A DNA stretch of 44,183 bases from Candidatus Yonathbacteria bacterium (GCA_016201355.1 JACQCY010000011.1:1-44183); one strand, 5' to 3'; counted from the stretch's first letter, positions 1 to 7,766 are shown. The notes: a model not told the origin generated them from the sequence alone. Program-made: numbers and translations.

Positions 1-132
1 CGGGTCACCGACCATCGTATTAAACAATCGTGGAGCAATATAGAAAAGATATTTTTAGGGAATATTGACGACATTCTTTCCGCGTGCGTGGCAGAGGCGG
101 GGAAGGGGGAGGGGACAGAAAATAGTAAGTAG
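1..132 (+). CDS. prfA: Peptide chain release factor 1, C-terminal end (partial)
   Basis: Frame 1 is open from the window edge to TAG at 130-132. It begins RVTDHRIKQSWSNIEKIF, which matches the conserved C-terminal region of RF1 (family pattern RVTDHRIN..L). RF1 releases peptides at UAA/UAG; only the last 43 residues are here, so the GGQ motif lies outside the window. The last residues (ENSK-stop) and the stop codon fall inside the AGTAAGTAGAAAATAG repeat word that continues into the intergenic gap, so the extreme C-terminus appears to be repeat-derived. Assignment rests on a short but distinctive motif. Confidence 0.82.
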   Translation, partial: RVTDHRIKQSWSNIEKIFLGNIDDILSACVAEAGKGEGTENSK

Positions 133-200
133 AAAATAGAATAAACCCCGCATTCATTCCACATTCTATATTCAATATTCCACTCAATTCAATCCACAAT
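118..200. repeat. Family B palindromic word element, divergent copy
   Basis: Starts with AATAGTAAGTAGAAAATAG, the same left arm as the better copies near 18.6 kb and 34.6 kb. The rest of the gap is AT-rich and less similar. It overlaps the prfA stop codon and ends just before the ABC transporter ATG. Confidence 0.5.
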
Positions 201-202
201 AT

Positions 203-2008
203 ATGGAAGACAAAAATAATAAATTAACATTTTTAAAATTTCTGGGTACTTTGAGGTGGGTGTTTGTTTATAATGCAAAACTAGCACCATTTGCTGTTTT
301 TTCCTATACAATCGCTAATATCTTTCAAAGGATCAGTCCTCTTATTAATGCATATATTTTTGCGCGGTTACTGGATGATGTTATAAAAATTGTCGCGTCA
401 CACGGAAGTTCAAAAGAAATCATTCCCATGCTTGGAATACTTCTCGCATACAATCTTATTAACTCAATGGTTAGTTCCGCAAAGTCTTATTTTGGAACAG
501 TGATAAGGGATGCAACTTTATATAAATCTCCACAGATATTACATCAGCACATTTATTCATTGGGTATCCAGACATTGGAAAATCCTGAAGTGGTGAATAA
601 AATTCAGCGAGCTCGTGAAGCACTCTTTTTTCTGGGTTCTGATCTTGAGCAAACAATAACAGTGACGGCTTATATTATTACCCTCATCACCTCGGCTCTC
701 ATTGTAATAAGAATAATACCTCTTGTGGCGATTATTGTCTTTGTTTCAATCCTTCCAGAGATGATTTCAAATAGATATCATTTGAAAAAAGCTTGGAAAT
801 TATATCATGGAAAAACCGAACATAGACGAAAAGCTAGTTTTGTATTTGATTCATTAACGCAAACTTCAAACTTGCATGAAATTACGGTAACTTCTGCGTA
901 CGAATACTTAAGTGATGTTTATAGGCAATTTGCAGATTGGTATATGGAGAAAGAACTAGCTATTTTGAAAAGGATGGAATATTTTAGTTTCTCATTTGGC
1001 TCAATGACCTCTATTGCGAGCATATTCGGATATTTTATTATCTTGAAGAACCTATTTAATGGAGCTGTTTCTGTTGGAGGGGCAACATTTCAAATGAGGG
1101 CGCTCGATACTTTTGTTAATATCCTGCAATCAGTGGGAGATAATTATGTGACATTAACCGAGAGATGTCTTCGCATTAATGAGATCAAAGAAGTGTTTGA
1201 TATGAAGCCGATGATTTCTGATGGGGATGTGGAAATGGTCGCTTCTGCGGATGCCCCGAACATCGCATTCAAGGGAGTTAGTTTTAAATATCTTAACTCC
1301 GAGAGATTTGTTATTCAGGATATGGATATTGAGATTAAGCCAGGAGAAAAAATTGCGATTGTTGGAGAGAATGGAGCGGGAAAGACGACCCTCGTGAAGT
1401 TACTGAGCAGGTTTTACAAAGTGGACAAAGGAGGTATCTACTTGAATGAACAAAATCTCAACGACATCAAAATAGATAGTTGGTACAAAAATCTTGGGGT
1501 GCTGTTTCAGGATTACAATACCTATGGTTCGCTGACTCTCAAAGAAAATATTTTTTTGGGGGATTCACAGAGAGAATTTAACGAAGCAAAGATGGAGACG
1601 GCTGCAAATAAAGCGAATGTTAATTCATTTATTTCTAATTATAAAAATGGGTACGAACAAGTTCTCAGTGAAAAATTCAAAGGAGGCACGCGCCCGAGCA
1701 CGGGACAGTGGCAGAAAATAGCAATTGCAAGGTTCTTTTATCGTGATTCTCCGGTGGTTATTTTTGATGAGCCTACGGCTTCTATTGATGCAGTCTCGGA
1801 AGCGGAGATTTTTGGTCATATTTATGAGTTTTTCAAGAAGAAGACCGTGATTATTATTTCACATAGGTTTTCCACGGTCCGTAATGCGGACAGGATTTAT
1901 GTAATGGATGGCGGGAAGATTGCAGAACGAGGCAATCACGATCAGCTGATGAGTTTGAAAGGGAAGTACTACAAGGCATTCAATATCCAGGCTGGGGGGT
2001 ATAATTAA
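203..2008 (+). CDS. ABC transporter, fused permease and ATPase (exporter type)
   Basis: 601 residues with the half-transporter layout: an N-terminal membrane region with about six hydrophobic segments (roughly residues 25-325), then a nucleotide-binding domain. Walker A is GENGAGKTT (about 388-396), the Q-loop region is LFQDYNT, Walker B is VVIFDEPTASID, and the H-loop is ISHRFSTV. The signature region reads PSTGQWQKIAIAR instead of LSGGQ, a noticeable deviation, though the following QK.AIAR is conserved. It should act as a dimer in the cytoplasmic membrane exporting a lipid, peptide or drug; the substrate cannot be told from sequence. It sits between prfA and rpsB on the same strand, with no SD before the ATG. 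Confidence 0.88.
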   Translation: MEDKNNKLTFLKFLGTLRWVFVYNAKLAPFAVFSYTIANIFQRISPLINAYIFARLLDDVIKIVASHGSSKEIIPMLGILLAYNLINSMVSSAKSYFGTVIRDATLYKSPQILHQHIYSLGIQTLENPEVVNKIQRAREALFFLGSDLEQTITVTAYIITLITSALIVIRIIPLVAIIVFVSILPEMISNRYHLKKAWKLYHGKTEHRRKASFVFDSLTQTSNLHEITVTSAYEYLSDVYRQFADWYMEKELAILKRMEYFSFSFGSMTSIASIFGYFIILKNLFNGAVSVGGATFQMRALDTFVNILQSVGDNYVTLTERCLRINEIKEVFDMKPMISDGDVEMVASADAPNIAFKGVSFKYLNSERFVIQDMDIEIKPGEKIAIVGENGAGKTTLVKLLSRFYKVDKGGIYLNEQNLNDIKIDSWYKNLGVLFQDYNTYGSLTLKENIFLGDSQREFNEAKMETAANKANVNSFISNYKNGYEQVLSEKFKGGTRPSTGQWQKIAIARFFYRDSPVVIFDEPTASIDAVSEAEIFGHIYEFFKKKTVIIISHRFSTVRNADRIYVMDGGKIAERGNHDQLMSLKGKYYKAFNIQAGGYN

Positions 2009-2015
2009 CAATCGC

Positions 2016-2044
2016 TTGCATTTTTCAGTTATTTTTGTTAAGAT
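2016..2044 (+). promoter_or_regulatory. Promoter for rpsB
   Basis: A -35-like TTGCAT (2016-2021), 17-base spacer, and -10 TAAGAT (2039-2044) preceded by TGT, giving an extended -10. The rpsB ATG at 2055 is ten bases after the -10, so a leader of only a few bases is expected. Inferred by eye. Confidence 0.55.
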
Positions 2045-2054
2045 TTCGTAACTT

Positions 2055-2759
2055 ATGGATACCAAGCAACCAATATATAAAGACCTTATCGCCGGGATGT
2101 TCGCCGCGGGGGCGCATTTCGGTTATTCGCGTTCCCGTCGTCATCCTTCAATAAAGAATTTTATCTTCGGTTCAAAAAAAGGTGTTGAGATTCTTGATCT
2201 TGAAAAGACAAGCGCTGAGCTCGAGCGCGCGAAAGGTTTTGTAAGATCACTCGCCAAAGGCGGAAAGCAAATTCTCTTTGTGGGGACAAAGAATGAAGCC
2301 AAGAAAATAGTTGAAGATGGAGCGCTCTCTATTGATATGCCTTTTGTCGCCGAAAGGTGGGTTGGGGGCGCGCTTACCAATTTCCCCGAAATAAAGAGAC
2401 GGGTTGCGCTTCTCGAAGATCTTCGTTCCAAACACGAAAAAGGAGAACTCTCTGTTTATACAAAAAAAGAGCGTCTCCTTATTAGCAAGGATGTTGAACG
2501 CCTTGAGAGAAATTTTGGTGGGATAGTATCAATGAAAGAAATGCCCGCGGCTCTCTTTGTCGTTGACCCAAAAAAAGAATCAATCGCCGTTGACGAAGCG
2601 CGTTTCTTTAATATTCCTGTCATTGCGCTTGCCAATTCAGACTGCAACATAAAAGAAATTGATTTTCCCATCCCTTGCAATGACAGCTCTGTTTCAAGCA
2701 TATCTTTCTTTATTGAGCAAATCGTGCAGGCATTCAAAGACGGCAGGAACAGTCAATAA
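2055..2759 (+). CDS. rpsB: 30S ribosomal protein S2
   Basis: 234 residues, near the usual bacterial length for uS2. The N-terminal AAGAHFGYSRSRRHPSIKNF matches the conserved GxHFGxxxxxxxPxxxxFIFG region, and GTKNEAKKIV, ERWVGGALTNF and FVVDPKKESIAVDEA are further family blocks. It assembles on the platform of the small subunit and is needed for S1-type functions where S1 exists. Directly upstream of tsf, the classic bacterial rpsB-tsf pair, separated here by a 98-base palindromic repeat. The start is set by the promoter just upstream and by homology; there is no SD. Confidence 0.96.
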   Translation: MDTKQPIYKDLIAGMFAAGAHFGYSRSRRHPSIKNFIFGSKKGVEILDLEKTSAELERAKGFVRSLAKGGKQILFVGTKNEAKKIVEDGALSIDMPFVAERWVGGALTNFPEIKRRVALLEDLRSKHEKGELSVYTKKERLLISKDVERLERNFGGIVSMKEMPAALFVVDPKKESIAVDEARFFNIPVIALANSDCNIKEIDFPIPCNDSSVSSISFFIEQIVQAFKDGRNSQ

Positions 2760-2855
2760 TAAAATAGCAAAATAGTAGAATAGTAGAATAATAAAATATC
2801 AAAATAGTAAAATAGTAAACTATTCATTGTTCCACTATTAACTATTCATTACCCA
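2760..2855. repeat. Family C hairpin element (AATAGTA words) between rpsB and tsf
   Basis: A run of AAAATAGTA/GAATAGTA words followed by their complement (CACTATTAACTATTCATT), able to fold into a long imperfect AT hairpin. Related words occur at 24131-24206 and 31019-31081. It contains no open frame and reaches to the tsf start. Confidence 0.65.
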
Positions 2856-2857
2856 CA

Positions 2858-3448
2858 ATGATTTCTATCGAACAAATAAAAGAATTACGCGATATGACGG
2901 GAATATCCGTGATGCAATGCAAGAAAGCTCTTGAGGAGGCGAGTGGAGATAAGGAAAAGGCGCTTTTCCTTCTTCGCAAGAAGAGCGGGGATATTGCGGC
3001 GAAAAAAAATGACCGTGTTCTCGGCGCGGGCGTCATTGCTTCATATATTCACCATGGAAATACTCTTGGAGCACTTGTTGAACTTTCTTGCGAGACTGAT
3101 TTTGTTGCGCGAAACGAAGAATTTGTAGCGCTTGCGCGCGATATTGCTATGCATATTTCGGCAATGAACCCTGAATATATTAGCGAAGACCAAATTACCG
3201 AAGAGTCTCGCGCAAAGGTAAAGGGAATGTTTCAGAAAGAAGTTTCTGAGTCGGGCAAACCCGCAGATATTCAAGCAAAGATGATGGAAGGGAAACTTGC
3301 CACCTATTTTGCCGAGAAAACACTCCTCCTTCAGCCATTTGTGAAAAATCCCGATATGACCATCAAGCAATTGATCTATGGGGGCGTGCAGAAGTTTGGT
3401 GAAAAGATTATGGTTACTCGTTTTGTGCGTTTCTCGGTCGGAAAGTAG
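2858..3448 (+). CDS. tsf: Elongation factor Ts
   Basis: 196 residues, one of the short EF-Ts types rather than the long enterobacterial form. An N-terminal UBA-like domain (about 1-55) contains MQCKKALEEASGDKEKA, and the EF-Tu-contacting TDFVARNEEF lies at 80-89. It exchanges GDP for GTP on EF-Tu in the cytoplasm. Follows rpsB. The ATG sits immediately after an AT hairpin and there is no SD. Confidence 0.96.
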   Translation: MISIEQIKELRDMTGISVMQCKKALEEASGDKEKALFLLRKKSGDIAAKKNDRVLGAGVIASYIHHGNTLGALVELSCETDFVARNEEFVALARDIAMHISAMNPEYISEDQITEESRAKVKGMFQKEVSESGKPADIQAKMMEGKLATYFAEKTLLLQPFVKNPDMTIKQLIYGGVQKFGEKIMVTRFVRFSVGK

Positions 3449-3452
3449 TCGC

Positions 3453-3536
3453 GAGTCAGGTTTTAGGTAAAAGGTGTCAGGTGTTAGAATATACATATCC
3501 TAACACCTGACACCTGCCAGCTAACACCTTTTCTCC
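3453..3536. repeat. Perfect 16-bp inverted repeat downstream of tsf
   Basis: AGGTGTCAGGTGTTAG at 3472-3487 pairs exactly with 3500-3515 across a 12-base loop, with looser pairing outside. It could act as a terminator or mRNA-end hairpin but lacks a clean U-tract. Its words ACCTAAAACCT (as reverse complement of 3458-3468) and CCTAACACCT reappear inside ileS near 31.76 kb. Confidence 0.75.
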
Positions 3537-3537
3537 T

Positions 3538-3960
3538 ATGATCGTCATTATCACCCTTTTCTATAGTTCTCTCTTTGTCATTATAATAATGACGGGCTGG
3601 AAACTTGTGTCGCTTCGCGAGCGCAAGCTCTCTCTTATTGAAGGAGTTGAGAAGGAAATTCATAGTAAATTGTATACAATGATGAATGAGTGGTGGTATG
3701 TGCTTCGTACGAAATATCTTGTAAAAGCGCGCGCTCTTGCCATCTCTTTGTTTTATCGGATTGCTCACGATATACTGCATTTTGTGGGAATTTGGGGAGG
3801 AAAGCTTAAAGAGAGACACCGTAAATGGTTTGATATGGTAAAAGGGAAAGGGGTCATTCATAAAAAGGGTTCCGTCTCCCTCCATTTGCGGGATATTTCA
3901 GAATACAAGAGATTGCGAACAATAAACAACGAACAACAGACGGAGGAGAATAATCCTTAA
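3538..3960 (+). CDS. Small membrane-anchored protein of unknown function
   Basis: 140 residues. Residues 2-20 are strongly hydrophobic (IVIITLFYSSLFVIIIMTG), a signal anchor or single membrane segment. The rest is basic and helical with many Lys/Arg and Trp, probably cytoplasmic. I recognise no domain. The last 14 residues (RTINNEQQTEENNP) are encoded by AACAA/CAGACG words also found inside pheT, so the C-terminus looks like a repeat intrusion. It starts directly after the inverted repeat behind tsf, without an SD; function unknown. Confidence 0.7.
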   Translation: MIVIITLFYSSLFVIIIMTGWKLVSLRERKLSLIEGVEKEIHSKLYTMMNEWWYVLRTKYLVKARALAISLFYRIAHDILHFVGIWGGKLKERHRKWFDMVKGKGVIHKKGSVSLHLRDISEYKRLRTINNEQQTEENNP

Positions 3961-3999
3961 TTTATTGATAGTCGTATGTAGTTGGTTGTAAATTCAAGT

Positions 4000-4075
4000 G
4001 CCACCTTAGCTCAGTTGGTAGAGCAATGCTTTTGTAAAGCAAAGGTCCCCAGTTCGAATCTGGGAGGTGGCTCCA
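4000..4075 (+). tRNA. tRNA-Thr (anticodon TGT)
   Basis: Cloverleaf read by eye: acceptor GCCACCT/AGGTGGC, D-stem GCTC/GAGC, anticodon loop TTTGTAA with TGT at 4033-4035, and T-arm GGTCCCCAGTTCGAATCTGG region. Discriminator T at 4072 and CCA encoded at 4073-4075. The first anticodon-stem pair (27-43) is A-A, a small irregularity. UGU reads ACA and, with wobble, other Thr codons. Confidence 0.95.
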
Positions 4076-4098
4076 AAATGTAAAGGGGAATTATAAAG

Positions 4099-4135
4099 AA
4101 AGGCGGTTTGCTTACGCAAATCGCCTTTTTGTTTT
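4099..4135 (+). terminator. Rho-independent terminator after tRNA-Thr
   Basis: A stem AAAGGCGGTTTGC / GCAAATCGCCTTT with loop TTAC, one G-T pair, followed by TTTTTGTTTT. Confidence 0.85.
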
Positions 4136-4138
4136 GGT

Positions 4139-4199
4139 CGGGGTGATTGCCCTTTTGATTAAAAATTTCTTAATCAAGAATATTTCGGCGATCACCCCG
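4139..4199. repeat. Nested hairpin (hairpin within hairpin)
   Basis: Outer arms CGGGGTGATTGCC and GGCGATCACCCCG (one mismatch) enclose an inner perfect TTGATTAA/TTAATCAA hairpin. It lies between the tRNA terminator and a convergent minus-strand mini-gene and could terminate that gene from the other side. Confidence 0.7.
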
Positions 4200-4209
4200 G
4201 TAGATTAAG

Positions 4210-4362
4210 CTACTTTTTCATCAACAAATATCGTTGGTATGAAAGCATCAGTTCTTCCGCAAGAGAGGGGCAGGATGTCATGTTTCCATCAGCTTCTGCG
4301 GGGTATCCGCAAGAGCTACAACAATATATAATTATTATTTTTTCTGTTCTGACAGAAGACAT
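4210..4362 (-). CDS. 50-residue Cys-containing small protein with strong SD
   Basis: On the minus strand an ATG at 4362 is preceded by AAAAGGAGGTGTGCT, an excellent SD with ordinary spacing, and the frame runs 50 codons to TAG at 4212-4210. Features: SSVRTEKIIIIYCCSSCGYP, so a CCxxC cluster near residues 14-18 plus Cys31; no membrane segment long enough to be sure. I recognise no family. The gene is flanked by an inverted 10-mer (ATTAAGCTAC at 4204-4213, GTAGCTTAAT at 4380-4389). A strong SD is rare here, which supports translation and suggests an acquired gene. It lies convergent to tRNA-Thr and divergent from pheS. Confidence 0.6.
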   Translation of the reverse strand: MSSVRTEKIIIIYCCSSCGYPAEADGNMTSCPSLAEELMLSYQRYLLMKK

Positions 4363-4457
4363 AGCACACCTCCTTTTGAGTAGCTTAATTAATAGAGTAG
4401 ACTGTATCTAAATAAATGTCAAAGAGTGGAATGTTTGGTCGCGTGAGATTTTTTGTG

Positions 4458-4463
4458 TATGAT
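4458..4463 (+). promoter_or_regulatory. -10 element for leaderless pheS
   Basis: TATGAT with TG upstream, then six bases (aggggA) to the ATG at 4470. This supports 4470, not the in-frame ATG at 4416, as start. Same geometry as the mraY promoter. Confidence 0.5.
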
Positions 4464-4469
4464 AGGGGA

Positions 4470-5216
4470 ATGAAAGGAGATAGAGAAGACAAGGATATAC
4501 AAGGACATCTACATCCATTAACCCAAATTATGCGTGAAATCGTTGACTCATTTGTGGCAATGGGCTTTGAGGTTGCCGATGGCCCCGAGGTTGAGAGCGA
4601 GTATTACAACTTTGACGCGCTCAATGTGCCACAGGATCACCCTGCGCGCGATATGCAAGACACCTTTTGGGTCAAGGGAGTACCCAGCACCGTACTCCGT
4701 ACCCATACTTCATCAGTGCAGGCGCGCTATATGGAAAAGCATAAGCCGCCTTTTAAAATTGTCGTGCCGGGGAAAGTTTTCCGCTATGAAGCAACCGATG
4801 CGACGCACGAAGCTCAGTTTTATCAGATTGAAGGATTGGTTGTTGGTGAGGATATTTCTCTCGCCAACCTCAAACACACCCTCAATGAATTTTTTAAACG
4901 GCTCTATGGTCCAGAGGCAAACATTCGTTTTCGTCCATCGTTTTTCCCTTTCGTTGAACCTGGTGTTGAGGTAGATGTATCTTGTTTTAAATGTGATGGT
5001 AAGGGATGCGGTATGTGTAAACAGACAGGGTATATAGAAGTTATGGGGGCAGGGATGGTGCACCCTAATGTTTTGAAGTCTGGTGGTATTGACCCAAAAA
5101 AGTATAGCGGTTTTGCGTTTGGTACCGGCGTGGATCGTCTCGTTATGCTTAAATATGGTATTGACGATATTCGACTCCTCTATGCGGGAGATCTGCGCCT
5201 TGTGAATCAATTTTAG
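4470..5216 (+). CDS. pheS: Phenylalanine-tRNA ligase alpha subunit, short form
   Basis: 248 residues from the promoter-supported ATG (266 from an in-frame ATG at 4416). Class II catalytic core: motif 1 region HLHPLTQIMREIVDSFVAMGFEVADGPEVESEYYNFDAL, motif 2 FRYEATDATHEAQFYQIEG, and motif 3 GFAFGTGVDRLVMLKYGIDDIRLL. It has a Cys cluster CFKCDGKGCGMC, seen in some PheS. The family is usually about 330 residues with an N-terminal coiled coil that contacts tRNA; that part is missing, since the protein begins just before the catalytic domain. Makes Phe-tRNA as (alpha-beta)2 with PheT, three bases downstream. Confidence 0.94.
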   Translation: MKGDREDKDIQGHLHPLTQIMREIVDSFVAMGFEVADGPEVESEYYNFDALNVPQDHPARDMQDTFWVKGVPSTVLRTHTSSVQARYMEKHKPPFKIVVPGKVFRYEATDATHEAQFYQIEGLVVGEDISLANLKHTLNEFFKRLYGPEANIRFRPSFFPFVEPGVEVDVSCFKCDGKGCGMCKQTGYIEVMGAGMVHPNVLKSGGIDPKKYSGFAFGTGVDRLVMLKYGIDDIRLLYAGDLRLVNQF

Positions 5217-5219
5217 AAA

Positions 5220-7154
5220 ATGAATATTTCAATTTCCTACAACTGGCTTAAGTCACATTTTGACAAGGACATTCCAAATTCTGGCGAGTTTGTTGGTATT
5301 CTCACAAAAAACCTCGCCGAGGTTGAGGGGGTGGAAATTCGCGGAGATGATACTATTTTTGATATAAAAATTATGCCTGATCGTGGGCACGATCTATTGT
5401 GTCACAAGGGAATCGCGCGCGAAGTTTCGGTGTTGAGCGGAGTACCACTTAAAAACGAAAAACGAAAAACGAAAAACAAAAAATCATCCCCAGCAACAAT
5501 GCTCCGCGTCTTTGTTGAAGATGTAAAACTTTGTCCGCGCTATATGGGGCTTGTGGTGGAGAATATCAAAGTAGGAGATTCGCCAGCGTGGCTTCGTACG
5601 CGCCTTGAGTCAGTGGGACAACGATCCATCAACAATATCGTGGACATTACGAACTTTGTAATGCTTGAAATAGGGCAGCCGATGCACGCATTTGACTTAG
5701 GCAAATTAGCAACCAACGACAAACAACAGACGACGATAGAAGTGCGAAAGGCGCGCGGAGGAGAGAAGATAACGACGCTTGATGAAAAAGAAATAATACT
5801 TACTCCCGATACGCTCGTCATTGCTGACAGTAATCAAGCGCTTGCCATTGCGGGGATAAAAGGAGGCAAGGACGCGGTGGTAGATGGCGCAACAACGAGT
5901 ATTATTTTTGAGGCGGCAAATTTTAATGCGGTACATACGCGCAAGACTGCGCAAAGAGTCGGTATCCGCACCGATTCATCAAAACGATTTGAACACGGAC
6001 TTTCGCCATCCTTGGTCTCTGATGCAATGTCTCTTGCGGTAGAGATGTTGGTTGAATTATGTCCCGATGCAATAGTTGGCGAAGCCATAGATGTGTATCC
6101 TGAGCCACAACAAGAGAAGACAATAACTATGAGCGTAAAAGATATAAACGGCATTCTTGGAACGACACTTTCGGGGGATGAAGTAGAGAAAATTCTCAAC
6201 CGTTTGGATTTTAAAAATGAACGCAGGGGAGAGATATTCGTCGTAACGCCACCTCTCCTTCGCCTTGACCTTGTTATCAAGGAGGATATTGCCGAGGAGA
6301 TTGGTCGTGTGTATGGATTTGATAAGGTCATTGATGCTCCGCTTCCTCCTCTTTCTTTTACTCCGAAACCACTCAAGGAATATTATTATGCAAATATGAT
6401 CCGCGACACACTCGTCGCGCAGGGTTTTTCGGAAGTATACACTTCGTCATTTCAAAAAGAGGGTGTGTTTGCAGTAGAAAATCCTCTTGCTCTCGATAAG
6501 GCATTTTTGCGAAAGGATCTGGCAACGAATATTAAGCAATCTCTCGAGCTCAATACGTATAATGCGCCACTCCTTGGACTTGATGAAATTAAGATTTTTG
6601 AAATTGGTAAAGCGTTTCCCGGAGTGATGCAGGAGAAACTTTTGTGCGTGATAGGTATTGAGATGGTGAAGACAAATAAAAAGAAAGCGGAAATTACGCG
6701 CGAGGCTCTTGAACAAGCGAGAACTCTTTTAGGTGAAATATTAGAAAATCCAATCGATGGGGAATTTTCTGAAAATATTTTTGAATTTGACCTTGGCGCT
6801 TTCTTGGATAAATTGCCTGAACCAAAAGCAGGGGAGCCTTTTACTTCTACGAGCACTCGCTACACGAAATTCTCTCCCTATCCATTTATGCTTCGCGACA
6901 TTGCCCTCTGGGTTCCCGAAGGAATCTCTGTAGATGATGTGCTCTCTGTTGTTTCAAGCGAAGCGGGCGAGCTTCTCCGCACGAAAAAGCTTTTTGATGT
7001 CTTCACGAAAGAATTTCCCGAAGGTAAAAAAACATCCTACGCTTTCAACCTCGTCTTTCAGTCATACGAAAAGACTCTTTCTGATGAAGAAATAAATAGC
7101 ATTATGGAACGCATTACCACCACGCTCTCAGCAAAAAGTTGGCAGGTGCGGTAG
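5220..7154 (+). CDS. pheT: Phenylalanine-tRNA ligase beta subunit, lacking EMAP tRNA-binding domain
   Basis: 644 residues against about 800 in the usual family. N-terminal MNISISYNWLKSHF and NLAEVEGVE are followed at once by IFDIKIMPDRGHDLLCHKGIAREV, so the roughly 110-residue EMAP/OB tRNA-binding domain normally placed between them is absent. The B3/B4 editing domain, B5 (VTPPLLRLDLVIKEDIAEEIGRVYGFDK) and C-terminal FDX-ACB anticodon-binding domain (about 550-644, ending SWQVR) are present. Two low-complexity stretches, KNEKRKTKNKKSS (about 78-90) and KLATNDKQQTTI, are built from repeat words found in intergenic DNA or another gene's 3' end. Tightly coupled to pheS. Confidence 0.94.
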   Translation: MNISISYNWLKSHFDKDIPNSGEFVGILTKNLAEVEGVEIRGDDTIFDIKIMPDRGHDLLCHKGIAREVSVLSGVPLKNEKRKTKNKKSSPATMLRVFVEDVKLCPRYMGLVVENIKVGDSPAWLRTRLESVGQRSINNIVDITNFVMLEIGQPMHAFDLGKLATNDKQQTTIEVRKARGGEKITTLDEKEIILTPDTLVIADSNQALAIAGIKGGKDAVVDGATTSIIFEAANFNAVHTRKTAQRVGIRTDSSKRFEHGLSPSLVSDAMSLAVEMLVELCPDAIVGEAIDVYPEPQQEKTITMSVKDINGILGTTLSGDEVEKILNRLDFKNERRGEIFVVTPPLLRLDLVIKEDIAEEIGRVYGFDKVIDAPLPPLSFTPKPLKEYYYANMIRDTLVAQGFSEVYTSSFQKEGVFAVENPLALDKAFLRKDLATNIKQSLELNTYNAPLLGLDEIKIFEIGKAFPGVMQEKLLCVIGIEMVKTNKKKAEITREALEQARTLLGEILENPIDGEFSENIFEFDLGAFLDKLPEPKAGEPFTSTSTRYTKFSPYPFMLRDIALWVPEGISVDDVLSVVSSEAGELLRTKKLFDVFTKEFPEGKKTSYAFNLVFQSYEKTLSDEEINSIMERITTTLSAKSWQVR

Positions 7155-7178
7155 TTTATTTGACGAGAGTAGGTAATC

Positions 7179-7616
7179 GTGCTAGATTTTTTTTGGAAAG
7201 TCTCAATGGCCATCCTTATCCTCGGCGGTGGCGTACCAAAGAACTACAGTTTGCAGCCGGAACCGACACTCTCGCAGATCTTCATGCTTGAGGGAATCAA
7301 GGGCTACGATTACGATTTTCAGATTGTATCGTCTCCGGTGACGGACGGCAGTCTGTCGGGTTGCTTCGCTTCTGAGGCGGTAACATGGGGCAAGGTGAAC
7401 CCGGGGAAGATACATCAGACCGCAAGTTTGCAGGCGGACTACTCAACCGTAATGCCGTTTATCGTACGGGCATTGGTTGAAAAATTTCCCAAAATTCCTC
7501 CGCTCCGTCTTTTTAATCGTCGCGAGGAACTTATGGGGGTGTTGGACGCCGCCGTGAATAAGCGGGCGCGGTACCTCAAAGAGAAAACTTTTTCATTTCC
7601 CTTGGTGGTTTTGTAA
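7179..7616 (+). pseudogene. Deoxyhypusine-synthase-like C-terminal fragment
   Basis: 145 codons from GTG. ILGGGVPKNYSLQPEP and YDYDFQIVSSPVTDGSLSGCFASEAVTWGKVNP match the C-terminal half of the deoxyhypusine synthase / homospermidine synthase family, including the catalytic Lys in WGK (residue 72). Family members are over 300 residues; the N-terminal half with much of the NAD site is missing, and upstream lies pheT, so this is a truncated copy. It is closed by a strong terminator and followed by a stray pheT 3' end, which suggests an insertion/recombination history. A functional short protein cannot be excluded, since the frame is intact. Confidence 0.7.
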
Positions 7617-7625
7617 AATCTACAA

Positions 7626-7670
7626 ATACTCCGCGACCTCCTTTATCGGAGGCGCGGGGTATTTTTTATA
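7626..7670 (+). terminator. Strong terminator after DHS fragment
   Basis: ATACTCCGCGACCTCC pairs with GGAGGCGCGGGGTAT (one bulge) followed by a T run. Confidence 0.85.
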
Positions 7671-7675
7671 TATGA

Positions 7676-7729
7676 TTATCTCGTATTTCTGATCGTAAAG
7701 TTAAAAAAGATGGCTGGCAGGTACGGTAA
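7676..7729 (+). pseudogene. Remnant of a second pheT 3' end
   Basis: Seventeen in-frame codons ending KKDGWQVR-stop, with TGGCAGGTACGGTAA at 7715-7729. The true pheT ends SWQVR with TGGCAGGTGCGGTAG at 7140-7154. There is no start or upstream frame (TGA at 7673-7675). Together with the DHS fragment it points to a past duplication or recombination at the end of pheT. Confidence 0.5.
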
Positions 7730-7751
7730 TTTTTGAACAATGTTTTTCGTG

Positions 7752-7760
7752 TGCTATGAT
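7752..7760 (+). promoter_or_regulatory. Extended -10 for leaderless mraY
   Basis: TGCTATGAT followed by exactly six bases (GCCCTT) and ATG at 7767; predicted transcript starts at the ATG. Confidence 0.6.
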
Positions 7761-7766
7761 GCCCTT

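Noticed and set aside
7740..7766. Upstream ATG as mraY start (and likewise 4416 pheS, 10692 gyrB, 28542 tmk, 35289 surface protein)
   Set aside because: These ATGs lie upstream of or within the probable promoter or leader and add unconserved residues.
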